From Bacteroidota bacterium (GTDB lineage Bacteria; Bacteroidota; Ignavibacteria; Ignavibacteriales; Ignavibacteriaceae): a DNA stretch of 20,157 nucleotides. Positions 1 to 7,001 of the stretch are shown here, piece after piece. Within the stretch, counting starts at the first letter, position 1. Every line of letters begins with the position of its first letter. The translations under genes and the position numbers were made by a program. The stretch spans positions 1 through 20,157 of the forward strand of contig JAJRSV010000049.1 in the NCBI GenBank assembly GCA_024278655.1, written 5' to 3'. The notes beneath the pieces were generated by a model, which did not search any database, had not been told where the DNA came from, and saw only the letters and a program-made list of their open reading frames with translations.

Positions 1-1149
1 CAGCGAAAAGCAATTGAAGCATTAAAAGCAAAGCTCGACGGAAAAGAAGAACTCATTAAAAGAATAGATGATGTTTTTGCGAATCCCGGAGATGAAAATC
101 CTTTCGATACAATTTTAGAAGATAAAGAACTCGGTAAACTGCTGCTTGAAGAAATCAACTGTCCGCAGTGTGGTAACAAAAACACTTTTACCGAAGCGCG
201 CAATTTCAATCTTATGTTTAAAACATTCATCGGTCCGGTTGAAGACAGCGGTGCGGTAGTTTACCTGCGACCCGAAACAGCGCAGGGAATATTCGTAAAC
301 TTTTTGAATGTGCAGAGTGCATCGCGCCAGAAACTGCCGTTTGGAATTGCACAAATCGGTAAAGCATTCCGCAACGAAATAAACACAAAAAACTTTCTGT
401 TCCGCACACGCGAGTTCGAGCAGATGGAAATGCAGTTCTTCGTTAAACCCGATCAGGATAAAAAGTGGTACGACTACTGGAAGGGAAAAAGAATGGAATG
501 GTACAAATCATTGGGAATGACGCCTTCGAAACTCCGGTACCACGATCATCCGCAGGATAAGTTGGCGCACTATGCTAAAGAAGCAACCGATATCGAATAC
601 GAGTTTCCATTCGGGTGGGGCGAGATTGAAGGAATTCATAACCGGACCGATTACGACTTAAGCAGGCACGAAGAGTTTTCCGGAAAATCGATGAAGTATT
701 TTGATGAAACCATCAAAGAAAAATATATTCCTTACATCATCGAAACATCGGCGGGTGCAAGCAGGTCGTTTATGGCTTTTCTTATCGATGCATACTACGA
801 AGAGGAAGTAAAAGGCGAGAAGCGCGCAGTGTTGAAATTTCATCCGCGGCTTGCACCTATTAAGGCAGCCATCTTTCCGCTTGTTAACAAAGACGGCATG
901 CCGGAAGTTGCAAGAGAAATTGAAAAAACACTTCGCAAAAACTTTAAAGTATTTTACGATGACAAAGGTGCCGTCGGCAGACGTTACCGCAGGCAGGACG
1001 AAGCCGGAACTCCGTTCTGCATAACGGTCGATACACAAACACTCGAAGACCGGACTGTTACCGTGCGCGAAAGAGATTCGATGGAACAGGAAAGAGTAGC
1101 GATAGATAAACTTACAACTTATCTTTTGAACAAGCTTCAAACCGGATAA
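1..1149 (+). CDS. glyQS: Glycyl-tRNA synthetase, single-chain (alpha2) type, 5' end missing
   Basis: Charges tRNA-Gly with glycine in the cytoplasm. The reading frame is open from base 1, so the gene starts upstream; 382 residues are visible and roughly 100 or more N-terminal residues, including class II motif 1, should be missing. Visible in order (numbered from the first visible codon): a CPQCG pair at 54-58 followed by a TEARNFNLMF block, RPETAQGIFVNF, the class II motif 2 arginine in FRNEI (123-127) followed by REFEQMEMQFF, motif 3 as GASRSFMAF with Arg255, and a C-terminal anticodon-binding domain containing GRRYRRQDEAGTPFC. These blocks match the dimeric GlyRS family rather than the alpha2-beta2 type. 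The stop TAA shares its last A with the ATG of the next gene (TAATG), so translation of the two is probably coupled. The internal ATG at 214 is not the start, because homologous sequence continues upstream of it. Confidence 0.97.
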   Translation, partial: QRKAIEALKAKLDGKEELIKRIDDVFANPGDENPFDTILEDKELGKLLLEEINCPQCGNKNTFTEARNFNLMFKTFIGPVEDSGAVVYLRPETAQGIFVNFLNVQSASRQKLPFGIAQIGKAFRNEINTKNFLFRTREFEQMEMQFFVKPDQDKKWYDYWKGKRMEWYKSLGMTPSKLRYHDHPQDKLAHYAKEATDIEYEFPFGWGEIEGIHNRTDYDLSRHEEFSGKSMKYFDETIKEKYIPYIIETSAGASRSFMAFLIDAYYEEEVKGEKRAVLKFHPRLAPIKAAIFPLVNKDGMPEVAREIEKTLRKNFKVFYDDKGAVGRRYRRQDEAGTPFCITVDTQTLEDRTVTVRERDSMEQERVAIDKLTTYLLNKLQTG

Positions 1150-2297
1150 TGAAACTTTATGTAGTTCTGCTGTATTCTTTTGTTTTGTTTTTTTCGTCTC
1201 AAACCTTTGCACAAAAAACGGAATTCGATTCACTCGTTGTAACAGGAATACGGCAGATCTACAGCATAAAATTTTCGGAAGCCGAAAAAACTTTTCAAAT
1301 ACTGCAAAGCAAATATCCACCGCATCCCGCGGGAAAATTTTTCCTTACAATGATATACTGGTGGCGTATAATTCTCGATACATCGTACGAAGGTTACGAT
1401 GATATATTCGTCGAAAAAATTGAAGAGGTGATTGATTTCTGCGATGAATTGCTCGATAAAAATCCGGATAACGTTGATGCAATATTTTTCAAAGGCGGAG
1501 CAATCGGTTTTCGCGGAAGGTTGGCTGCGTTACGCGAAAATTGGTTAAGTGCTGCAGACGACGGAAGGGAAGCGCTGCCGCTTGTTGAAAGAGCCGGCGA
1601 GCTCGACCCGAATAATATCGATGTTCAACTCGGTTTCGGAATTTATAATTACTACGCCGCAGTCATTCCCGAAAAGTATCCTATTGTAAAACCTCTTATG
1701 CTTTTCATTCCTTCCGGCGATAAAGAGCTTGGCATAAAACAATTAAAGAATGTAGCCGAACATGGTAAATATGCTAACTACGAAGCACGTTATTTTTTGA
1801 TGACGCTTTATTTCAATTTCGAAAACGATATGCGGCAGGCGGAAATGTACGCAAAGATGCTCACCGATGATTTCCCGGATAATCCGGTATTCGAGAGATG
1901 GCGCGGAAGAATTGCTGTGCGCCGCAGCGAGCTTGCATTAGCCGATTCTATCTTCAGGGATGTGCTGATGAAAGCGGAAAAAAGACTACCCGGATACAAT
2001 ACGCTTAAAGTAAAACGCGAAGCTGTTTACTACGTTGGTTTCCACTTCAGGAATTTAAACCAGTACGATTCGGCTCAGGTTTATTTTGAAAAGTGTATCG
2101 ACTATTCGAAGAAGATTGATAAAGATGAAGCATCCGGCTTCCTGATTAACTCGACATTATACCTTGGTATGATAAAAGAGATGAACGAAGAGTATGCCGC
2201 TGCAAGAATGTATTACGAACAGGTTTTAGACATGCGCGAGTTCGGTAATTCACATCAGCTTGCTGAACAGTACCTCGAAAGAATAGAAGGGAAGTAG
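1149..2297 (+). CDS. Secreted tetratricopeptide-repeat protein, function unknown
   Basis: A 382-residue protein whose ATG overlaps the glycyl-tRNA synthetase stop by one base. Residues 1-21 form a signal peptide (MKLYVVLLYS, then a hydrophobic stretch ending SSQTFA before QK), so the mature protein should be periplasmic or outer-membrane associated; there is no lipobox Cys. The rest is helical with degenerate TPR-like repeats: a SEAEKTFQILQSKYP unit near 38-52, a DPNNIDVQLGFGIYNYYAA unit in the middle, a DDFPDNPVFERWRGRIAV unit, and QYDSAQVYFEKCIDYSKK plus EYAAARMYYEQVLDM near the C-terminus. The Trp-rich MIYWWRIILDT segment near residue 70 belongs to the first helices. Such proteins usually act as protein-protein scaffolds, but nothing here identifies a partner. 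The link to glyQS looks like transcriptional convenience rather than shared function. The CDS and signal peptide calls are firm; the role is unknown. Confidence 0.88.
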   Translation: MKLYVVLLYSFVLFFSSQTFAQKTEFDSLVVTGIRQIYSIKFSEAEKTFQILQSKYPPHPAGKFFLTMIYWWRIILDTSYEGYDDIFVEKIEEVIDFCDELLDKNPDNVDAIFFKGGAIGFRGRLAALRENWLSAADDGREALPLVERAGELDPNNIDVQLGFGIYNYYAAVIPEKYPIVKPLMLFIPSGDKELGIKQLKNVAEHGKYANYEARYFLMTLYFNFENDMRQAEMYAKMLTDDFPDNPVFERWRGRIAVRRSELALADSIFRDVLMKAEKRLPGYNTLKVKREAVYYVGFHFRNLNQYDSAQVYFEKCIDYSKKIDKDEASGFLINSTLYLGMIKEMNEEYAAARMYYEQVLDMREFGNSHQLAEQYLERIEGK

Positions 2298-2410
2298 CTC
2301 TTCTTTTAATTTAAAACAATCTCTCTTATCACTCCCGGGTTCCACCTTCTTTTTATTAATAACTGCACAATAGTGCTTAAATAGCATTTTTAGGAAAGAT
2401 CATTTACAAA

Positions 2411-2430
2411 AACCGCATATATATGCGGTT
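2411..2430. promoter_or_regulatory. 20-bp perfect palindrome, candidate operator
   Basis: The half-site AACCGCATAT is followed directly by its exact reverse complement, giving a gapless 20-bp dyad. Its last bases (GGTT) run into the TTG of the promoter candidate at 2429-2457, about 95 bases before the ATG at 2526. That is where a dimeric repressor could block RNA polymerase. The dyad has no loop, so a DNA-level binding site fits better than an RNA hairpin. Read on the minus strand it is followed by TTTTT, so a minus-direction terminator is an alternative, although no minus-strand gene ends here. Confidence 0.45.
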
Positions 2431-2457
2431 GCATCGTCCGCTGTTTCTATTAGTTTG
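2429..2457 (+). promoter_or_regulatory. Candidate Bacteroidetes-type promoter for the 88-aa gene
   Basis: TTG at 2429-2431 is followed after 18 bases by TTAGTTTG at 2450-2457, one mismatch from the Bacteroidetes -7 consensus TAnnTTTG; TTG or TTTG at about -33 is the usual partner. Transcription would start near 2464 and leave a leader of about 60 bases before the ATG at 2526. The promoter proposed upstream of the T9SS cluster (12122-12155) has the very similar TTACTTTG box. Only two examples are seen, in an AT-rich background. Confidence 0.35.
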
Positions 2458-2525
2458 AACACAGAGATTCCGGAGTAATTAATAGTGCCTGAATAAAAAC
2501 TTTAACAAGATGAAAGGGCGGCACA

Positions 2526-2792
2526 ATGAATGACTTTAAGCCAGCAAAAACTTTATCGAATCCTCTTTCGGATTTGATAAGTGATGAGGTCTACGATCTG
2601 CTCGTAAGCAAAGGTCTCATTCACGAAAGAGCCGTTAGGGATTACAGGATAAGAAAAAAGTTTAAAGCTTTAAGGGCTCAGAAAATTCGTACCGGCGATG
2701 CTATTGATACTTTAAGAGAAGAGTATCCGTACCTGCAGTTCGATACGATTAGAAAGATAGTGCATAATCCGCCCAAGCAGGTAAGTGTTTAA
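2526..2792 (+). CDS. Small basic protein, possible helix-turn-helix DNA-binding protein
   Basis: 88 residues, ATG preceded by a purine-rich GAAAGGGCGG about 5 bases upstream as ribosome binding site. No signal peptide or membrane segment. The N-terminal half (DLISDEVYDLLVSKGLIHERAVRDYRI, broken across a helical segment) is acidic and helical. The middle is basic (RIRKKFKALRAQK). The C-terminal part, GDAIDTLREEYPYLQ followed by FDTIRKIVHN, has the spacing of a helix-turn-helix: a first helix AIDTLREEYP, a turn, and a recognition-like helix DTIRKIV. I do not recognise the family. It is a single-gene unit with its own promoter candidate, an upstream palindrome and a downstream hairpin, which would suit an autoregulated regulator, but that role is inferred. 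Confidence 0.72.
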   Translation: MNDFKPAKTLSNPLSDLISDEVYDLLVSKGLIHERAVRDYRIRKKFKALRAQKIRTGDAIDTLREEYPYLQFDTIRKIVHNPPKQVSV

Positions 2793-2815
2793 CGAAAGGA
2801 TATTCTTCTTAACAA

Positions 2816-2871
2816 AGAGCGGTCTCCGGGCGATGCAAGTCCTCCTCCTTCATCAGGAGACCGTTCTGTTT
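2816..2871 (+). terminator. Long-loop hairpin after the 88-aa gene, likely bidirectional terminator
   Basis: AGAGCGGTCTCC (2816-2827) pairs with GGAGACCGTTCT (2856-2867) over 12 positions, with one G-U wobble in the plus-strand RNA, and is followed by GTTTTC. It starts 24 bases after the stop at 2792 and lies between convergent transcription units, the usual place for a terminator. The loop is unusually long at 28 bases and contains CCTCCTCCTT, which resembles the anti-Shine-Dalgarno tail of 16S rRNA. On the minus strand the stem is followed by CTCTTTGTT, a weak T-tract. Confidence 0.6.
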
Positions 2872-2903
2872 TCAAATTAAAATAAACCACGAAAAAATTA
2901 AAG

Positions 2904-2930
2904 AGCCCCACCCCCAAGGGGAGGGCTTTT
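2904..2930. repeat. GC-rich inverted-repeat element, copy A
   Basis: An AGCCCC...GGGCTTTT block in otherwise AT-rich intergenic sequence, similar to copy B at 3075-3112. The two copies bracket the orphan sorting-domain fragment at 2959-3144. Only the outer five bases (AGCCC/GGGCT) pair cleanly in this copy. It has no T-tract in the minus direction, so it is listed as a repeat rather than a terminator. Confidence 0.45.
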
Positions 2931-2958
2931 GAGTTATAAATGTTGATGCTTGTAATTA

Positions 2959-3144
2959 TCATTTTAATAGCATTAGCTTTTTTGTTGATGAATAGCTTCC
3001 AGCCGTTAACCTGTAAAAGTACACGCCGCTTGGTAATCCCTCTGCATTAAATTCAATTTCGTATTCGCCCGTGGAAAGCCCCACCCAACCCATCCTCAAG
3101 GGGAGGGCTTTTGAGTTATAAATGTTTATGCTTGTAATTATCAT
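2959..3144 (-). pseudogene. Decapitated T9SS sorting-domain fragment
   Basis: The last 36 residues (GEYEIEFNAEGLPSG to the STKKLMLLK end) are the second half of a type A T9SS sorting domain. The first 25 or so are translated intergenic sequence and the GC-rich element (KALPLRMGWVGL). There is no signal peptide, cargo domain or YPNPFNP half, so the product could not be exported as normal cargo. Its apparent ATG overlaps the TGA of the upstream gene (ATGA at 3141-3144), which may be coincidence. The fragment is closer to the CTD of the gene at 4983-6902 (EFNAEGLPSG; four or so base differences over about 105 bases) than to its immediate neighbour (EFNAANLPSG). This suggests it is the remnant of a lost paralogue or a recombination product. 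Confidence 0.75.
3075..3112. repeat. GC-rich inverted-repeat element, copy B
   Basis: AAAGCCC (3075-3081) pairs exactly with GGGCTTT (3105-3111) around a C-rich then G-rich interior. It marks one edge of the orphan CTD fragment and sits 29 bases past the stop of the gene at 3141-4913. Copy A is at 2904-2930. No T-run follows on the minus strand. Confidence 0.5.
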
Positions 3145-4913
3145 TTTAATAGCATTAACTTTTTTGTTGATGAATAACTTCCAGCCGTTAATCTGTAAAA
3201 GTACACGCCGCTGGGTAAGTTAGCTGCGTTGAATTCAACTTCGTACTCGCCGGGTGGTAATTCTTTATTTACAAGAGTGGCTACTTCGTTCCCTAAAATG
3301 TCGTACACTTTTAAAGTAGTACTGTAGAGCGACGAGGCTCGTCGCTCTACATTTGGAATAGTGAATTTTATAGTTGTGCCGGGATTGAAAGGGTTTGGAT
3401 AATTTGCGTATAATTTAAATTCTGTCGGCAAATTGGTTTCAGATGAGTCACCCACATTCGGAAGAATTTCTATTATAAATGTTGTGTCACTTTCATCTGT
3501 TACAGTAGAATCCGAAAGATCAGTTAATTTTATTCTGCACTTCCGGGAAGTCTGCGGCGCTTCTACTAACCAATTATAGCTTCCGTCGCTCGGTGTTGCT
3601 TCTGTTATTGTATACCAGAGTGTTCTATCCTCCAGACTCAATTCTATTTTGACACTATCTACGCTATAACTCGTCCAGTTAATTTCTTCCTCACTACCCA
3701 TAAAGAAAAACTCACCACCATTAGGTGAATCAACAACAATTTTAGGTATCGGCTTGTTATCGAATCTTAACAGCCAAACATCAAAACTTCCGGACCCAAA
3801 CGAATTAGTTCTGCCGGTAACAATATAACCGCTGTCCGAAGTTTCCTGAACTGCCAAAGCCCTGTCATGCAAAGGGGCGGAAATTCTTCTCTCCCACTCA
3901 ACACCGCCTGTTTCGTTTGTCTTAATTAAACATACATCCGATAGAGAATCATACTTTGTAATTATATATCCGTCATCGGAAGTTTGTTCAAAATTAGTAA
4001 AAGTTTCGTGACCGGTATTGCCCAGTACAATCTGCCAAAGAATACTGCCCGAGTTATTTACCTTTAATAGCCATATATCCGTTCTATACATTGTTGGATT
4101 ATTTGTCGTACCGCCAATAATCAAATTACCATCGTTTGCTTTCTTTAGAACCGGAGAGGTATCTTCATTATTTCGTGTGTAGCTTTTAAGCCATAAAAAA
4201 TCACCTTCGATCGAATATTTCATTAAAAAGAATTCAAGTGTACTACCAAAAGGATACACAAGAGTAAATTCAGTTCCGCAAACCGCCAAACCGCCGTCGC
4301 TCATCTGTTGAACAGAAGTTACCCAAAACCCGTCATAGCAGCAGTTGCCTTTTGTATGAGACCATAAAACCTCACCGCTTGAATCGGTTTTTATTATCCA
4401 GGAACTGCTGCCGAAATGGTCCGTCCAGTTTGAATCTCCTACAACAACATATCCGCCATCAGGAAGTTGCTTTGCATCTTCCCCCCATTCATCCGTAATG
4501 CTTCCATATGTCTTGAACCATTGTGTGTTTCCGACCGAGTCAATTTTCAATAACAGCACATCGCTCATACCATTACCATAAGACTCGGTTGAACCCGCGA
4601 TAATAAAACCGTTATCATCTGTGGGATTTATAGATTTTGCTTCATCATCTTCGCTGCCCCCAAAAGTTTTTATCCATTGAGAATTACCGTCCTGATCAGT
4701 TTTAATTATCAACACATCTTTACCGCCAGCGCCAAATGATTCGGTAACCCCGGCTATAATGAATCCACCATCCGATGTTTGAAGTACGGAATAACCGATA
4801 TCAGAAAGGTTACCGCCATAGGTTCTGGTCCAAAGTGTATCGTGTTCCTGAGCAACTACATTTACTAAAAACAATATTGCTAAAACTGCAGTGGATTTAA
4901 TATAACAGCACAT
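3141..4913 (-). CDS. T9SS-secreted repeat protein with PNGGE Ig-like domain and sorting domain
   Basis: 590 residues. A signal peptide (MCCYIKSTAVLAILFLVNVVAQ) sends it to the periplasm, and a C-terminal type A sorting domain (495-590; YPNPFNPGT, LKVYDILGNEVATLVN, KKLMLLK) marks it for the T9SS and the cell surface. Residues about 27-385 hold seven or eight repeats of about 50 residues of the pattern W-x-KT-[YF]-GG ... TSDGGFIIAGxTxSFGxGxxDVLLIKTD, which should fold as a beta-propeller or related beta structure. Residues 393-481 are an Ig-like module beginning DSPNGGE and ending with DESDTTFII, shared with the gene at 7002-8228. No catalytic motif is visible; adhesion or a structural surface role is the natural guess. 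The sorting domain carries an in-frame palindrome (residues 522-530, VERRASSLY). The ATG lacks a strong ribosome binding site. It is probably the last intact gene of the minus-strand cluster. Confidence 0.9.
   Translation of the reverse strand: MCCYIKSTAVLAILFLVNVVAQEHDTLWTRTYGGNLSDIGYSVLQTSDGGFIIAGVTESFGAGGKDVLIIKTDQDGNSQWIKTFGGSEDDEAKSINPTDDNGFIIAGSTESYGNGMSDVLLLKIDSVGNTQWFKTYGSITDEWGEDAKQLPDGGYVVVGDSNWTDHFGSSSWIIKTDSSGEVLWSHTKGNCCYDGFWVTSVQQMSDGGLAVCGTEFTLVYPFGSTLEFFLMKYSIEGDFLWLKSYTRNNEDTSPVLKKANDGNLIIGGTTNNPTMYRTDIWLLKVNNSGSILWQIVLGNTGHETFTNFEQTSDDGYIITKYDSLSDVCLIKTNETGGVEWERRISAPLHDRALAVQETSDSGYIVTGRTNSFGSGSFDVWLLRFDNKPIPKIVVDSPNGGEFFFMGSEEEINWTSYSVDSVKIELSLEDRTLWYTITEATPSDGSYNWLVEAPQTSRKCRIKLTDLSDSTVTDESDTTFIIEILPNVGDSSETNLPTEFKLYANYPNPFNPGTTIKFTIPNVERRASSLYSTTLKVYDILGNEVATLVNKELPPGEYEVEFNAANLPSGVYFYRLTAGSYSSTKKLMLLK
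3323..3351. repeat. 29-bp perfect palindrome inside a sorting domain, copy 1
   Basis: Arm TGTAGAGCGACGAG (3323-3336), central G, then the exact reverse complement of the arm (3338-3351). It lies in frame in the sorting-domain linker between the IKFTIP strand and the LKVYD strand of the gene at 3141-4913, encoding VERRASSLY. An identical copy is at 5165-5193 and a covarying copy at 8466-8494. Confidence 0.9.
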
Positions 4914-4982
4914 TATAACTCACGTTAAATCTATACAAATATTATTTGTTATAAATAAGTCTAAAAAAGAATTGTATATTTT

Positions 4983-6902
4983 TCATTTTAATAGCAATAG
5001 CTTTTTTGTTGATGAATAGCTTCCAGCCGTTAACCTGTAAAAGTACACGCCGCTTGGTAATCCCTCTGCATTGAATTCTACTTCGTATTCGCCGGGTAGC
5101 AATTCTTTATTTACAAGAGTGGCTACTTCGTTTCCTAAAACGTCGTACACTTTTAAAGTAGTACTGTAGAGCGACGAGGCTCGTCGCTCTACATTTGGAA
5201 TAGTAAATTTTATAGTTGTGCTTGGGTTAAAGGGGTTTGGATAGTTTTGTGATAGATAAAACTTTGTTGGTAAATCCGGTATTTCGTCTTCAACCGATAC
5301 AACTGTTGTATCGCCGTAAACCGTTCCGTTTATTATGCAGCCAAACAACTTAGATGAAAAATATATTAAATCCCCGCAGCCATAATCGTATATTCCTATG
5401 CCTTTAACCAGAGAATGGTCGCAGCCCCAGCCGGGCGAAGAAGGAAATAATTTTTTTAAATATGTATTTAAGCCCCACAATGAAAATTCCTCTTCACTTT
5501 GAACTACCTGACATCCCCATGCCTGGTTATATTCGTAGCAAACAGTATCGCCCAATTCGCCAGATAGATTTTCATACACTAAATCTTCACCTGAATTTTC
5601 ATCATACGCATATATTACTGCGGTTAACGAATCTAGACGTAAAAATAAAGTGTCAATTGTTCCACTAATTCTTCTTTGCAACATCCTAAAATATTTTTTC
5701 CCGTTGCTCAACACAATTTCATCATCTATAATATTCCAGGAATACCCTATAAATTCGGGTATTCCATTTTCATAATAGTAGTTTTCATAAACCCATAAAT
5801 TACTGATTGAAAGAGGGAGCCAACCATAGTTTTCTTCCGGAGGTGTAATGCTTTTAATTACTTTAAGCGAATTACTTATAATATCAATTTCATAAATGCG
5901 ATATTTTGTTGCTGCATAAAGCTTAAATGAGTTGGGTTTTTTGTAAATACCTTTGATGGTATCTTCCAGACTTATGACGGGATAAAAATCATCACCGTAA
6001 TTTCCAGAAGAATAGATGTTATTTACGTCTGCTAAATAAATTTCACCTGCTGAAGCAGCATCACTGGAAATAAAAATCTCATTAGGAGATGTATATTTAG
6101 TGTTCCAGGTGAACACTTCACCGTCATTTGAGGAAATCTTTAACTCATAATTATTATTGTTGAAATTCCTAACCACTCTGTAGATATGAGTTTGATCGGG
6201 ATCATAATGGTACTGCTGTTCCCAGTAAGTCATCGAAGAATCGACAATGTAAAAACTGATTCCCCCGTCTGTTGTTTTATAAAGATTCTTGTAGATTGTT
6301 TCCCACGCAAAGAATGTTTGGTCGTTAAAAGGATTAAGTGAAAGCAGCTCGTAAGTATCCGACACACTTTCCCAGTTCCATCCTCCGTCCGTACTTCTGA
6401 TAGTTAATTCGAAGCCAAGTGAATCATAAACCTGTACACCCGCATAAAGCAGGCTATCGTTCTGACCCGAAATTTCAATTACGTGCTCAACTCCTCTTCT
6501 GTAGTAAGTGTTTTCGCTGTCAAATCGGTAAATGAAAGTATGCTCATATAAGACTGTTATATCTGTAGTTCCGCCATAAATATACAGTTCGGGATTATTC
6601 TGCCAGAATGTTAAGTCGCTTATAACAAACTCTTCCGGCATGTTTGTAACAGAGTCAATACCGTAGTAGCTTTTAAGAAATAAGGTGTCGGTGTTGGAAG
6701 ATAAATCATAATGATAAATGTTGTTAGATGAGACAGGCAAGTAAGTAGCTGAATCAATCCATGATGTATATATCCGGTAGAATAAATGTGTATTTCCCTG
6801 CTGGTCTTCAATTCCGTTCAGTTCGGAAAACTGAGGTGCGACAGTTTGAGCGAAACCGTTTGCAAAGAAATTTAATAATAAAAACGCCACCCATTTTTTC
6901 AT
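4983..6902 (-). CDS. T9SS-secreted Asp-box (BNR) repeat protein, paralogue 3
   Basis: 639 residues; ATG preceded by GAGGTGA, a good ribosome binding site. Signal peptide MKKWVAFLLLNFFANGFAQ, then the family-specific start FSELNGIEDQQGNTHLFYR. The body has Asp-box motifs typical of BNR/sortilin-like beta-propellers: STDGGWNW (170-177), TTDGGISF (210-217) and a weaker SSGNYGDDF (298-306), followed by KLYAATKYRIYEI. A second domain starts at about 362 with LPLSISNLWVYENYYY, then the linker GTVYGDTTVVSVEDE, and a type A T9SS sorting domain at 544-639. Asp-boxes are structural, and no sialidase or other active-site set is visible, so the substrate or partner is unknown; a surface-exposed binding role is inferred. 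It is paralogous to 8284-10185 and 10195-12096 along its whole length. The sorting domain carries the 29-bp palindrome and is nearly identical at DNA level to that of the unrelated downstream gene. Confidence 0.9.
   Translation of the reverse strand: MKKWVAFLLLNFFANGFAQTVAPQFSELNGIEDQQGNTHLFYRIYTSWIDSATYLPVSSNNIYHYDLSSNTDTLFLKSYYGIDSVTNMPEEFVISDLTFWQNNPELYIYGGTTDITVLYEHTFIYRFDSENTYYRRGVEHVIEISGQNDSLLYAGVQVYDSLGFELTIRSTDGGWNWESVSDTYELLSLNPFNDQTFFAWETIYKNLYKTTDGGISFYIVDSSMTYWEQQYHYDPDQTHIYRVVRNFNNNNYELKISSNDGEVFTWNTKYTSPNEIFISSDAASAGEIYLADVNNIYSSGNYGDDFYPVISLEDTIKGIYKKPNSFKLYAATKYRIYEIDIISNSLKVIKSITPPEENYGWLPLSISNLWVYENYYYENGIPEFIGYSWNIIDDEIVLSNGKKYFRMLQRRISGTIDTLFLRLDSLTAVIYAYDENSGEDLVYENLSGELGDTVCYEYNQAWGCQVVQSEEEFSLWGLNTYLKKLFPSSPGWGCDHSLVKGIGIYDYGCGDLIYFSSKLFGCIINGTVYGDTTVVSVEDEIPDLPTKFYLSQNYPNPFNPSTTIKFTIPNVERRASSLYSTTLKVYDVLGNEVATLVNKELLPGEYEVEFNAEGLPSGVYFYRLTAGSYSSTKKLLLLK
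5165..5193. repeat. 29-bp perfect palindrome inside a sorting domain, copy 2
   Basis: Identical in all 29 bases to the copy at 3323-3351 and at the same place in the sorting domain (residues 571-579, VERRASSLY). It is embedded in a 120-base block (5101-5220) that differs from 3259-3378 at only three positions by eye. Confidence 0.9.
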
Positions 6903-6950
6903 AATGTCACCTCACTTTCCGTTATTGTTATTGTTGATTTGGTTTTTATA

Positions 6951-6977
6951 CTACCTCAATAAAATCAGCTTTTTTGC
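6951..6977 (-). pseudogene. Possible vestigial sorting-domain tail
   Basis: On the minus strand these bases read A-K-K-L-I-L-L-R-stop, the exact KKLILLR ending of the adjacent gene at 7002-8228. They are in frame with that gene's TGA, eight codons further on. The codons differ from the neighbour's own tail (CTG ATT TTA versus CTA ATA TTG at the same residues), so it is not a recent copy. It may be the last trace of another CTD gene. The stretch is short enough that chance cannot be excluded. Confidence 0.35.
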
Positions 6978-7001
6978 TATAATTATTTTCTGTTTTACTT
7001 T

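Larger units (their letters stand above)
2916..3257. repeat. Two-unit tandem duplication, period about 182 bp
   Basis: Bases 2916-3074 and 3098-3257 align at an offset of 182, with roughly nine in ten positions identical by eye. Each unit holds the 3' end of a T9SS sorting domain (minus strand), its TGA stop, about 40 bases of downstream sequence and part of the GC-rich element. The 3' unit in plus coordinates belongs to the intact gene at 3141-4913; the other is the orphan fragment. Because non-coding sequence past the stop is duplicated too, this is a DNA segment duplication and not merely protein-domain similarity. Confidence 0.8.

Noticed and set aside
658..1320. 220-aa open frame on the minus strand opposite glyQS
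   Set aside because: It overlaps a clearly conserved synthetase, has unlike-protein composition rich in Phe, Cys and Lys, and spans two plus-strand genes; a shadow frame.
2904..3112. GC-rich inverted repeats as intrinsic terminators of the T9SS cluster
   Set aside because: Neither copy is followed by a run of T on the minus strand; the hairpin at 2816-2871 is a better terminator candidate.
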